From NCBI GenBank assembly GCA_002309415.1, contig DBXC01000008.1, forward strand, positions 1-40,712: 40,712 nt of DNA. Direction: 5' to 3'. The translations under genes and the position numbers were made by a program. This document shows, piece by piece, positions 14,922 through 22,926 of this stretch. The notes under the pieces were generated by a model, which was given only the letters and a program-made list of their open reading frames with translations, was not told the origin of the DNA and made no database searches. The first letter of the stretch is position 1, and every line of letters begins with the position of its first letter. This DNA comes from Dehalococcoidia bacterium UBA1222. GTDB taxonomy: Bacteria; Chloroflexota; Dehalococcoidia; Dehalococcoidales; UBA1222.

Positions 14922-14950
14922 GAGGCGGGCCATGTGCCCGCCTCTTGCGT
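14922..14950 (+). terminator. Terminator after the binding-protein gene
   Basis: Nine base pair GC-rich stem GAGGCGGGC (14922-14930) with its inverse at 14936-14944 and a five base loop. The T run after it is weak (TTGCGTTT). Confidence 0.65.
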
Positions 14951-14954
14951 TTCC

Positions 14955-14983
14955 TTGACGGTAATGTACCAAAACTGTATGAT
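14955..14983 (+). promoter_or_regulatory. Promoter of tRNA-Val
   Basis: TTGACG and TATGAT with a 17 base spacer; the -10 box ends 15 bases before the tRNA. Confidence 0.65.
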
Positions 14984-14998
14984 AATAAAGTCGCTTTT

Positions 14999-15075
14999 GG
15001 GCGGTTAGCTCAGTTGGTTAGAGCGCAGCGTTGACATCGCTGAGGTCAGAGGTTCGACCCCTCTACCGCCCACCA
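14999..15075 (+). tRNA. tRNA-Val(GAC)
   Basis: Complete cloverleaf: acceptor GGGCGGT/ACCGCCC, D arm GCTC...GAGC, anticodon arm CAGCG-TTGACAT-CGCTG with anticodon GAC, T arm AGAGG-TTCGACC-CCTCT, discriminator A and an encoded CCA end. Confidence 0.97.
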
Positions 15076-15099
15076 TTTAATTCCCACATTCAATTCATC

Positions 15100-15118
15100 A
15101 ATGACGTATCAAGTCATT
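15100..15118. repeat. Inverted repeat before the small membrane protein gene
   Basis: AATGAC at 15100-15105 and GTCATT at 15113-15118. It lies just before a TTAAAC-17-TATAGT promoter candidate and may be an operator or chance. Confidence 0.3.
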
Positions 15119-15177
15119 AAACTTGTCTTCATGTAATGCTATAGTATCAATAGATATATTTCAGGAAAGGAGCCATC

Positions 15178-15393
15178 ATGGAAGAGACTAAGACACCCTA
15201 TTCTGTCCAGCTTTTTGCATATGGACTTCTTCCCGTAGGATTAGTTTCTATTACATTGAAACTCTTCAATTTGGTGGATTGGAGCTGGTGGTGGGTCCTA
15301 GCACCATTCTGGGTTCCAGTAGCACTTATCGTCCTATTCATAATCGTACTGGTCGTTACAGGCAGGATAAAGATCATAAACAAAAGCGAATAA
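15178..15393 (+). CDS. Small two-helix membrane protein (transmembrane Fragile-X-F-like)
   Basis: A 71-residue protein with two membrane segments (about 12-32 and 38-61) and the motif DWSWWWVLAPFWVP, shared by small bacterial membrane proteins often labelled transmembrane Fragile-X-F protein. No function is known for them. An AAAGGAG ribosome site lies six bases before the ATG. It is followed by a strong bidirectional terminator and stands alone. Confidence 0.8.
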   Translation: MEETKTPYSVQLFAYGLLPVGLVSITLKLFNLVDWSWWWVLAPFWVPVALIVLFIIVLVVTGRIKIINKSE

Positions 15394-15425
15394 GAGCCTG
15401 TTCCGCGAAACAGTCTATACAAAAA

Positions 15426-15457
15426 AAAAGCCCGGATCACAGAGATTCGGGCTTTTG
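15426..15457. terminator. Bidirectional terminator
   Basis: AAAAGCCCG (15426-15434) and CGGGCTTTT (15448-15456), with further pairing toward the loop. A run of nine A precedes the stem and a T run follows, so it can end both the small membrane gene and the opposing aminotransferase gene. Confidence 0.85.
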
Positions 15458-15477
15458 TCTATTCAAAAGATTTGAGA

Positions 15478-16548
15478 TTAAAGCTTTCGGAGAGCATCCA
15501 GGAGCATATCGTTGTCTTCAGGAGTTCCGACACTGAATCGGATGCAGCCCTCGAGCCACTTACCACCGAAGCATCGGGTAAGGATGCAGTATTCTTCAAG
15601 TTCTTTCTGAAGCTGAGGAGCGGGTTTTCCGTTGAGGATCCTGCAGAGGATGTAGTTAGACTTGGAAGGATAGACCTTCAGCCAGCTGATCTTAGCCAAT
15701 TCTACCAGCAGTCGATCTCGCTCATCACAGACAGCTTTGACGTTAGCGAGCAGAGTATCGAGATTGGCCATGGAAGCCTTGACGGCAGCCAATGCGGGAA
15801 CATTGATGTTATACGGATCGCGGATGGCATGCAGTCGGTCTGCGATTTCCTTGGGGAAGATACCGAAACCGACACGAAGACCGGCAAGACCAGCAAATTT
15901 ACTGTAGGATCGGAGAACCATAAGATTCTCGTATTTCTTCATCAAAGGAAGAGCGGTCACACCTGTAAATTCATAATATGCTTCATCTGAGACTGTGGGG
16001 ATACCAAGCTTCAGTACTTCTTCGATGATCTCGAGAGGAGTGACATTGCCGGTGGGATTATTAGGTTCGGCGATGAAGAGCAGCTTAGTATTAGGAGTGA
16101 TAGCCTTCTTCAGTGCTTCGACATCGATCTCGAAGTTCTCATCTCTGGGAACGTTGACGATATTGATACCATTAACTTCACCAAAGAATTTATACATAGC
16201 AAAAGACGGAACCAGATTGATCATCTCGCCATCTCTGTCGACGAACAGTTTGATGATATAGTCGATAAGCTGAGATGAACCAGCGCCGCAGACTATCTGA
16301 TCAGGATCGCAGCCACAGTATTTTGCAGAGATTGCACGGATCTCAGCCTGAGTGGCATCAGGATAGATGCTCAAGGTATCGATCTTGCTAATAGCATCCA
16401 TGGCATCCTTCACGGATCCATAAGGATTTTCATTGGCATCGAGTTTGGCGACGTGTTTTCCGCCGAAAGAATCGATGCTCTTACAGGCTGAATAGCCCTG
16501 TCGATCCAAGAATTCAGGTCGAACCCAGTCAATCAATGGTTTTGTCAT
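15478..16548 (-). CDS. Class I/II aminotransferase, HisC family paralogue
   Basis: A 356-residue PLP enzyme of fold type I, HisC-like: LDANENPYG (36-44), the cofactor region AEPNNPTGNV (160-169), DEAYYEF (188-194) and the Schiff-base lysine Lys217 in RSYSKFAGLAGLRVGFG. A second HisC is encoded in the his operon at 37283-38344, so this copy may serve another substrate, for example aromatic amino acids, or act as a second histidinol-phosphate aminotransferase. Ribosome site GAGGTG precedes the start by about 11 bases. It stands alone, upstream of nothing related. Confidence 0.88.
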   Translation of the reverse strand: MTKPLIDWVRPEFLDRQGYSACKSIDSFGGKHVAKLDANENPYGSVKDAMDAISKIDTLSIYPDATQAEIRAISAKYCGCDPDQIVCGAGSSQLIDYIIKLFVDRDGEMINLVPSFAMYKFFGEVNGINIVNVPRDENFEIDVEALKKAITPNTKLLFIAEPNNPTGNVTPLEIIEEVLKLGIPTVSDEAYYEFTGVTALPLMKKYENLMVLRSYSKFAGLAGLRVGFGIFPKEIADRLHAIRDPYNINVPALAAVKASMANLDTLLANVKAVCDERDRLLVELAKISWLKVYPSKSNYILCRILNGKPAPQLQKELEEYCILTRCFGGKWLEGCIRFSVGTPEDNDMLLDALRKL

Positions 16549-16632
16549 CTTTTACTTACACCTCAAATGAATTAGATAGAATTTTACTCTTTATGAATAT
16601 CAATCGTAAAATCGAACAGAAAGCTAAAAGAG

Positions 16633-17358
16633 CTAAATCTCGGAGACATCGCCGGCAACTATCTCAACGATATGTCCGTCTTCGAGTTCGAGAATAAGAT
16701 ATCCCTCATCGGTCAGGCCGTTCACAGTGCCTTCATAAGTCTCGTTACTGGTAACAACGACCTTTCTGCCGATAGTACTGACATTATCTTTCCAAAGCGA
16801 GATCACTTTATCCGGATCGTCCTCGAGATAATCTTCGAAGATGTCGAGAATATCGCCTATCACGAGATTGAGATCAAGTTCGCAGGCAATGAAGTCATTG
16901 ATGCATGTAGCGGTATCCAGATTTGGTGCCACATTAACATTAAGTCCGATACCGACGATGACGAGATCGTCAGCTTTACGCATGCAGACACCGCTGATCT
17001 TCTTACCATCCAAAAGCACATCATTAGGCCACTTGATTTCAGGCATCACGGATGTATATTTGTTGACCACATCGAATACAGTCAAAGCTGAAATGGGAAT
17101 CAATGCTTTCTGCTGATCACCGCTGCATTTAACGGCTAAAGACATATAGACAGAACCCTTGGGTGATGCCCAGAAATGATCGACGCGGCCGTGTCCGTTG
17201 GTCTGGGATGCAGCTAAGATGACATCACCGTGACTAAGGTCTTCGATGGTCCTAGCATAATCCATTGTTGAGTCTACAGAATCGAGGATGAAGAAGCGGC
17301 TCCAGATAGAGTCTTCTTTGAGTTGGTTCTTGATACGTTGCTCGTATATGTCGTCCAT
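16633..17358 (-). CDS. birA: Biotin-protein ligase, BirA without DNA-binding domain
   Basis: A 241-residue biotin-[acetyl-CoA-carboxylase] ligase that joins biotin to carrier lysines. It has STMDYA (30-35), the adenylate loop as GHGRVDHFW (55-63) where most homologues have GRGRxGRxW, the substrate motif KWPNDVLLDGKKISGV and a small C-terminal SH3-like domain. No N-terminal helix-turn-helix is present, so it cannot be a repressor like the E. coli enzyme. ATG 17358 is preferred to ATG 17385 because a TACAAT box ends exactly seven bases upstream, the geometry seen at other leaderless starts here; neither start has a ribosome site. Confidence 0.88.
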   Translation of the reverse strand: MDDIYEQRIKNQLKEDSIWSRFFILDSVDSTMDYARTIEDLSHGDVILAASQTNGHGRVDHFWASPKGSVYMSLAVKCSGDQQKALIPISALTVFDVVNKYTSVMPEIKWPNDVLLDGKKISGVCMRKADDLVIVGIGLNVNVAPNLDTATCINDFIACELDLNLVIGDILDIFEDYLEDDPDKVISLWKDNVSTIGRKVVVTSNETYEGTVNGLTDEGYLILELEDGHIVEIVAGDVSEI

Positions 17359-17441
17359 GTTATGTATTGTACTATAACTGCACATGAATAAGCGAAAATG
17401 CTATCATTAGGCTATCTTTCAACAGGTTAAGGGCGCAGGAT

Positions 17442-18644
17442 ATGGAAAGAACGATTGAAGAGATCAACGAAAAGATCAAAGCTGGTAAAGCTGTCGTAGT
17501 CACAGCCGAAGAGATCATCGGTATCGCCAAAGAAAAAGGTCTCAAAGAGGCCGCCAAAACTGTCGATGTCGTTACGACCGGAACATTCGGAACCATGTGC
17601 TCTTCAAGCGTCTATTTCAACCTCGGCCACGCCTCACCCAGAATCAAACTCGGAGGCGGTAAAGCCACTCTTAACGGTGTTCCGGCTTACTGCGGTTTTG
17701 CGGCAGTCGATCTCATGATCGGTGCAAATGCCCTGCCCGATGATGATCCGCGCAACAGGATCCATCCCGGCGAATTCCGCTATGGCGGAGGCCATGTCAT
17801 CGAAGACCTGGTCGCGGGTAAGACTCTGCATCTCTCCGCTCAGGCCTACGGTACTGACTGTTATCCCAGAAAGAGCATCGAGACTGACCTCACCATCAAT
17901 GATCTCAACGAAGTCGTCCTCTTCAATATGCGAAATGCCTATCAGAACTATAACGTCGCCACTAACTCCACCGACAAGACGATCTATACCTATCTCGGTA
18001 TGCTGAAACCACATTACGGCAATGCCTGTTATTCCAGTGCCGGACAACTTTCACCGCTCCTCAACGATCCGTATTACAAGACTATCGGTATCGGCACCCG
18101 TATCTTCCTGGGCGGCGGTATCGGCTATGTCGCATGGAACGGAACACAGCACAATCCCTGTGTTCCCAGAAACGAAAAAGGCGTTCCTACTGGTGGTGCC
18201 GGAACACTTGCTGTGATCGGTGATCTCAAACAGATGTCTCCGAATTATCTCAGAGGCGTGAGCGCATTGGGATACGGCACATCACTTGCCGTCGGTATCG
18301 GCGTACCCATTCCCATCCTCAACGAAGAGATCCTTGAATACACCACCGTCACAGATGCCGATATCAGTGCAGCGGTCGTCGATTACGGAACCAACTATCC
18401 GGCCAACAAAGCAGCACCTCCTGTCACAAATGTGACCTATGCTGAACTTAGAAGCGGTGAGATCACTATCGAAGGCAAAAAGGTCAAGACTTCACCCATG
18501 TCCAGTTACGTCAAAGCCAAAGAAGTCGCTGAGACATTGAAATCATGGATAGCTGAAGGAAAATTCGAACTGACAACTCCGAGTGCTCCTCTGCCAGGCG
18601 CCGAGTCCGGCATCCAAATGAAATCATTAAAGGAGCGCAGATAG
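17442..18644 (+). CDS. Homocysteine biosynthesis protein, DUF39 family (aspartate-semialdehyde sulfurtransferase)
   Basis: A 400-residue DUF39 (COG1900) protein. The best studied relative, MA1821 of Methanosarcina acetivorans, works with a NIL/ferredoxin partner to make homocysteine from aspartate semialdehyde and sulfide. Conserved cysteines are seen at Cys53, Cys84 and Cys140 (AYGTDCYPR); the last lies in the region expected to carry the persulfide. Gly-rich blocks (IFLGGGIGYVAWNGTQHNP) are typical. AAGGG precedes the start by eight bases. The NIL-ferredoxin gene starts two bases after the stop and a UPF0280 gene follows, the complete set known from methanogens and other anaerobes. It gives the cell a direct route from sulfide to homocysteine and methionine. 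Confidence 0.92.
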   Translation: MERTIEEINEKIKAGKAVVVTAEEIIGIAKEKGLKEAAKTVDVVTTGTFGTMCSSSVYFNLGHASPRIKLGGGKATLNGVPAYCGFAAVDLMIGANALPDDDPRNRIHPGEFRYGGGHVIEDLVAGKTLHLSAQAYGTDCYPRKSIETDLTINDLNEVVLFNMRNAYQNYNVATNSTDKTIYTYLGMLKPHYGNACYSSAGQLSPLLNDPYYKTIGIGTRIFLGGGIGYVAWNGTQHNPCVPRNEKGVPTGGAGTLAVIGDLKQMSPNYLRGVSALGYGTSLAVGIGVPIPILNEEILEYTTVTDADISAAVVDYGTNYPANKAAPPVTNVTYAELRSGEITIEGKKVKTSPMSSYVKAKEVAETLKSWIAEGKFELTTPSAPLPGAESGIQMKSLKERR

Positions 18645-18645
18645 A

Positions 18646-19053
18646 ATGAACAGCCATCGAATTGTCCTGCATTTCAATAACGATGCCACCAATCAGCCTG
18701 TCATCTACACGCTCTGCCAGAAATACAATCTTGTCTGCAGCATCATCAAGGCTTCCATCGAACCCAATCAGGAAGGCTATGTAGCACTGGAGATATCCGG
18801 CGAAGATAAGAACTACGATCAGGCAATGGAATATCTCAAAGAGATGAAGATCCGAGTCGAGGACTTCAGGAAACGAATCATCCGAAACGAAGACAAATGC
18901 ACTGATTGCGGAGCCTGTGTAGGATTCTGCCCCACCGGTGCACTTTCAATGAATGCCGAAACACGCAAGATCAGCTTTGATGATTCAAAATGCGTCGCCT
19001 GCAGTCTTTGCACCAGAGCATGTCCCTTCAAGGCCATGCAGACCAATTTTTAG
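18646..19053 (+). CDS. NIL domain plus two-[4Fe-4S] ferredoxin
   Basis: A 135-residue protein. An N-terminal NIL domain (about 3-76), otherwise found at the end of methionine ABC ATPases, is joined to a ferredoxin domain with two CxxCxxCxxxC clusters: Cys85, 88, 91, 95 and Cys116, 119, 122, 126. It corresponds to MA1822, the partner of the DUF39 sulfurtransferase, and probably supplies electrons for release of homocysteine from a bound intermediate. A GGAG ribosome site lies in the end of the upstream gene. Confidence 0.93.
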   Translation: MNSHRIVLHFNNDATNQPVIYTLCQKYNLVCSIIKASIEPNQEGYVALEISGEDKNYDQAMEYLKEMKIRVEDFRKRIIRNEDKCTDCGACVGFCPTGALSMNAETRKISFDDSKCVACSLCTRACPFKAMQTNF

Positions 19054-19060
19054 TTAACCA

Positions 19061-19771
19061 ATGTATACCGAAAGGACATACCGATCCTGGGCCGAGAATG
19101 ACGGCATACTTACGTACGTCGTAAAAGAGGATGAATCAGATCTCTTCATCACATCTGAAAAAGACCTGCACAAAGAGATATCAAAGCATCTTCATCAGGC
19201 CAGATCTTTGCTCTCATCTTTTATCAAAGAACATCCTGAATTCCAATCCTCGCTAACACCGCTCGAATTAGACTGCAACGATGACTTTATCGGGTTGATG
19301 TTGGAAACTGCCAGATTAGCCAATGTAGGGCCTATGGCAGCTGTTGCCGGTGCAGTCAATGAGTACATAGGTAACCATATCGCAGCTGATCTCATCATTG
19401 AAAACGGCGGAGACATCTTCATCCGCGGCAAAGGAGAAAAGACCATCGGGCTATTTGCGGGAAACGATTCTCCCTTCACTCATAAGATAGGACTCAAAGT
19501 CCGAGTAAAGGAAAAACTTGGAATCTGCACTTCATCAGGAACAGTGGGGCATTCATTAAGCTTCGGAAAAGCCGATGCTGTGACCATCATATCAAAATCA
19601 TGCGCGTTGGCTGACGGTGCCGCAACAGCTATCTGCAACATGGTGAAGACGGATGCAGACATAGAAAAAGCCCTTGAAAGAGCGATGTCGATCAAGGGCA
19701 TAGAAGCATGTCTCATTGCCATCAACGATAAAATCGGCGTTTTAGGTGACGTCGAGATCGTCGATCTGTAA
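19061..19771 (+). CDS. UPF0280 (COG2122) family protein, ApbE-like fold
   Basis: A 236-residue UPF0280 protein. The blocks LANVGPMAAVAGAVNEYIG, IIENGGDIFIRG and TSSGTVGHSLSFGKADAVTI correspond to the ApbE flavin-transferase fold, and COG2122 proteins regularly accompany DUF39 and NIL-ferredoxin genes. A contribution to homocysteine synthesis is likely from this linkage; the reaction is not known. It starts eight bases after the ferredoxin gene without a clear ribosome site. A LysR regulator gene converges on it, two bases beyond its stop. Confidence 0.88.
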   Translation: MYTERTYRSWAENDGILTYVVKEDESDLFITSEKDLHKEISKHLHQARSLLSSFIKEHPEFQSSLTPLELDCNDDFIGLMLETARLANVGPMAAVAGAVNEYIGNHIAADLIIENGGDIFIRGKGEKTIGLFAGNDSPFTHKIGLKVRVKEKLGICTSSGTVGHSLSFGKADAVTIISKSCALADGAATAICNMVKTDADIEKALERAMSIKGIEACLIAINDKIGVLGDVEIVDL

Positions 19772-19773
19772 TC

Positions 19774-20676
19774 CTATTCGGCCGGAGTGCTGTCCTTAAC
19801 GAAAGCAATAAATTCACGAAGTATTCTGGAATTCACTGATTCATCAAGATAGACACAGTAAAAATCTCTCACTAGTTCGAGATCAGAAATCTTGACAGTC
19901 TTGATATTGCCGCAGGCTCTGGAATCAGCCAGAGCATAGCTAGAAACGAAAGCACTGCCGGAACCGGAAGCAACAGCCGTGATAAGGGATCTGGCGCTGC
20001 CGAGGGTGATACGGTTATTCAACAAAGCAGGATCAAAACCAGCCTGTTTGATCATCCTCTCAAGGCTCTGTCGGGTGCCAGAAGAGACGTCACGAGTGAT
20101 CATCGGTTCATTCTCGAGCATCGAGAAATTGATGCTGTTCATCTTGGCAAATGGATGATCAGGATGGACGATAAGCTTGATTCGGTCGCTGCCGACTTTG
20201 AAGAACTTCAGGTCCTTGTTCTTAGGAGGGATCGAACCACAGAAACCGATCTCATATGTACCGCTGGCAACACCATCGAGAACATTCTGGGAATCCAAGA
20301 CCTCGACAGTAGATGACACTGCGGGGTGATCTTTTATAAATTTTCCTAATAATGCAGGAACGATATACTCACCGGGAGTAGAAGACGAAGCGATAGATAG
20401 TTCGCCGACCAGTTCTTCCCTGAGTACCTCAAGGTCACGTAATAGCTTCTGATATTCGACGTCTGCGATCTCAGCGTATTTGAGAACTCGTTTACCGGCG
20501 TCAGTAAGACTGACCCTACGGGAAGAACGGTTGAGCAATCGTACGTTCAGAGTCTGTTCGATCTTCTGAATCTGGAAGGAGATAGCAGGCTGAGTCATGC
20601 CCGATTCTTTGGCAACGGCGGAAAAACTACCCAGTCTGACTAAAGCTAAAAGAGTCTGCATATAATCTAGGTTCAT
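19774..20676 (-). CDS. LysR-family transcription regulator
   Basis: A 300-residue LysR regulator: helix-turn-helix at about 2-60 (LGSFSAVAKESGMTQPAISFQIQKIEQTLNVRLLNR) and a two-lobed effector domain (about 88-300) of the CysB/CbbR-like kind. ATG 20676 is chosen because AGGA lies eight bases upstream; the in-frame TTG at 20694 overlaps that site. It is divergent from transketolase across a 200 bp AT-rich gap and convergent with the sulfur cluster. It may control transketolase, or sulfur assimilation as CysB relatives do; the sequence does not decide. Confidence 0.92.
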   Translation of the reverse strand: MNLDYMQTLLALVRLGSFSAVAKESGMTQPAISFQIQKIEQTLNVRLLNRSSRRVSLTDAGKRVLKYAEIADVEYQKLLRDLEVLREELVGELSIASSSTPGEYIVPALLGKFIKDHPAVSSTVEVLDSQNVLDGVASGTYEIGFCGSIPPKNKDLKFFKVGSDRIKLIVHPDHPFAKMNSINFSMLENEPMITRDVSSGTRQSLERMIKQAGFDPALLNNRITLGSARSLITAVASGSGSAFVSSYALADSRACGNIKTVKISDLELVRDFYCVYLDESVNSRILREFIAFVKDSTPAE

Positions 20677-20832
20677 GGCAGTGATCCTATCCAAAAAATT
20701 TATTTATAATTTAATTTTATAACAAATCTTTTGCAAGTTTCAATACTTTTTATAGTTACAAGTAAATAATTTTATAGATATTTTTTGATTCTATACGTGT
20801 GATGATAGATTTTATCGGCCTCTTTTTTGTTT

Positions 20833-20838
20833 TATAAT
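20833..20838 (+). promoter_or_regulatory. Likely -10 box of transketolase
   Basis: A perfect TATAAT 39 bases before the start codon, in an AT-rich divergent region shared with the LysR gene. No convincing -35 box is visible, which would fit an activated promoter. Confidence 0.45.
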
Positions 20839-20877
20839 TTGAATGCGCTTTTATTTTTGACTGATGGAGAGAGAAGT

Positions 20878-22860
20878 ATGACTAGTGAAGAAGACCTTTT
20901 ATGTATCAACACTATGAGATTCCTGGCCACCGACGCCATCGATCAAGCAAAATCCGGACATCCCGGAGCACCTCTCGGCGCATCACCCATCGCATACACC
21001 GTATGGAAGTATTTCCTCAAACATAATCCCAATAATCCCAAGTGGTTCAACCGCGACCGCTTCGTATTGTCATGCGGTCATGCTTCCATGCTTCTTTATT
21101 CCCTCCTGCACCTGACCGGTTACGATGTCTCATTAGACGATATCAAGAATTTCCGTCAGTGGGGATCCAAGACACCGGGACATCCTGAATACGGCATCAC
21201 TCCGGGCGTTGAAACAACCACAGGTCCTCTCGGACAGGGTTTTGCCACAGCAGTGGGCATGGCCATTGCTGAGAAACATCTGGCGGCCCGATTCAATCTC
21301 AACGGATACGATATCATCGATCACTATACATTTGTTCTCTGCTCCGACGGCGACCTAATGGAAGGCATCTCGTCCGAAGCCGCTTCCCTTGCCGGTCACC
21401 TCGGACTGGGACATCTCATTTATCTCTATGATTCCAATGACATTTCCATCGAAGGTTCAACCAATATCACCTTCACCGAAGATATCAAAAAGAGATTCGA
21501 ATCCTGTAACTTCCAGGTCATCGGTCCTATCGACGGCAATGACGTTGAAGCAATCAAGGACGCAATCAAACTGGCTCAAAGCGATAACGATCATCCCAGC
21601 ATCATCATCTGCAAGACCGCCATCGGTTTCGGCTCACCGAATAAACAAGGAAAAGCCTCCTCTCATGGCGAGCCTCTGGGATTAGAAGAGACCGTCCTGA
21701 CCAAAAAAGCTCTGGGATGGCCCACAACTGACCGCTTCTTCGTACCTGAAGAAGCAGCCAAAGCCATGGATGCCAAAGTAATCGGCGCAAAAGGCGAAGC
21801 AGCCTGGGAAATGCTCCTCAGGATCTACCGTGCTGAGTTCAAGGAAAAAGGTGCCGAACTGGATGCCCTGATCAATGGTGAGCTCGACCAGTCATATAAA
21901 GAAGCTTTGGCCGCTATTCCCAATACTGACTGTGCAACCCGTGAAGCATCAGGGACCGCAATCAACGCAGTTGCTCCGATCATCAAGGAACTCATGGGCG
22001 GATCTGCTGATCTTGGACCCTCATGCAAAACAGCCATCAAGAATGAAAAAGACTTCTCGAAAGAGACTCCTATAGGCAGAAACATTCACTTCGGTATCCG
22101 TGAGCATGCTATGGGCGCCATCGCCAACGGTATGGCACTGCACGGAGGCATCATCCCGTTCGTATCCACCTTCATGATGTTCTATGACTACATGCGTTCT
22201 TCTGTCAGGCTCTCCGCACTGATGGGCCAGCGCGTAGTATACGTATACACCCACGATTCCATCGGACTGGGCGAAGATGGTCCTACCCATCAGCCCATCG
22301 AACAGCTGGTCGGTATGAGATCTGTTCCCAATCTGACCGTGATCCGACCCTGCGACGCTGCAGAGACCGTATCAGCCTGGAATTATGCCATCAACCGCAC
22401 CGATGGTCCTACAGCTCTGGTACTCAGCCGCCAAAAACTCCCTGCCCTCCCGCATGACGCTGGCATCGAACTGGTAAACAAGGGTGCCTATATCGCTAAA
22501 GACTGCGACGGAAAGCCTGATATGCTCATCCTCGCAACCGGATCAGAGGTCAAACTCGCACTCGATGCTCAGGATAAACTGTCCGCAGACGGCATCAAGG
22601 CACGCGTCATCTCAATGCCTTCCTGGGAACTCTTCGAAAAACAGGATGCAGCATACAAGGAGAGCATCCTGCCGAAGGACATCAAAAAACGAATCTCCAT
22701 CGAAGCCGGTTCCACCATCGGATGGGCCAAGTATGTCGGAGATGAAGGAGTATCGATCGGTGTCGATCACTTCGGAGCGTCTGCCCCGGCAGCTGAACTC
22801 TTCAAGCAGTTCGGAATAACTTCCGACGCCATCATCGAAGCAGCCAAGAAAATGAAATAG
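20878..22860 (+). CDS. tkt: Transketolase
   Basis: A 660-residue transketolase of full length (TPP-binding, pyrimidine and C-terminal domains on one chain). SGHPGAPLG (26-34), GPLGQGFA (116-123), the TPP/metal motif SDGDLMEG (156-163) and the glutamate region [13 protein letters not shown] are present. It moves two-carbon units between sugar phosphates in the non-oxidative pentose phosphate pathway. ATG 20878 has GGAGAGAG upstream; an extension to 20827 overlaps the -10 box and is rejected. A strong terminator follows. The epimerase-like gene at 24472 belongs to the same pathway. Confidence 0.97.
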   Translation: MTSEEDLLCINTMRFLATDAIDQAKSGHPGAPLGASPIAYTVWKYFLKHNPNNPKWFNRDRFVLSCGHASMLLYSLLHLTGYDVSLDDIKNFRQWGSKTPGHPEYGITPGVETTTGPLGQGFATAVGMAIAEKHLAARFNLNGYDIIDHYTFVLCSDGDLMEGISSEAASLAGHLGLGHLIYLYDSNDISIEGSTNITFTEDIKKRFESCNFQVIGPIDGNDVEAIKDAIKLAQSDNDHPSIIICKTAIGFGSPNKQGKASSHGEPLGLEETVLTKKALGWPTTDRFFVPEEAAKAMDAKVIGAKGEAAWEMLLRIYRAEFKEKGAELDALINGELDQSYKEALAAIPNTDCATREASGTAINAVAPIIKELMGGSADLGPSCKTAIKNEKDFSKETPIGRNIHFGIREHAMGAIANGMALHGGIIPFVSTFMMFYDYMRSSVRLSALMGQRVVYVYTHDSIGLGEDGPTHQPIEQLVGMRSVPNLTVIRPCDAAETVSAWNYAINRTDGPTALVLSRQKLPALPHDAGIELVNKGAYIAKDCDGKPDMLILATGSEVKLALDAQDKLSADGIKARVISMPSWELFEKQDAAYKESILPKDIKKRISIEAGSTIGWAKYVGDEGVSIGVDHFGASAPAAELFKQFGITSDAIIEAAKKMK

Positions 22861-22868
22861 GAAATACC

Positions 22869-22896
22869 AGCCGAGCCATGCCGCTCGGCTTTTTTC
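22869..22896 (+). terminator. Terminator of tkt
   Basis: Stem AGCCGAGC (22869-22876) and GCTCGGCT (22883-22890), loop of six bases, then a run of T. Confidence 0.9.
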
Positions 22897-22926
22897 ATCT
22901 TATAGAAAAAGGAGTACATCAACCGA

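Noticed and set aside
17634..18047. 137-codon open frame on the minus strand
   Set aside because: Antisense to the DUF39 gene; no ribosome site or recognisable domain.
20695..20877. Riboswitch upstream of transketolase
   Set aside because: The AT-rich gap shows no TPP or other riboswitch consensus; only a TATAAT box and AT-rich repeats are seen.
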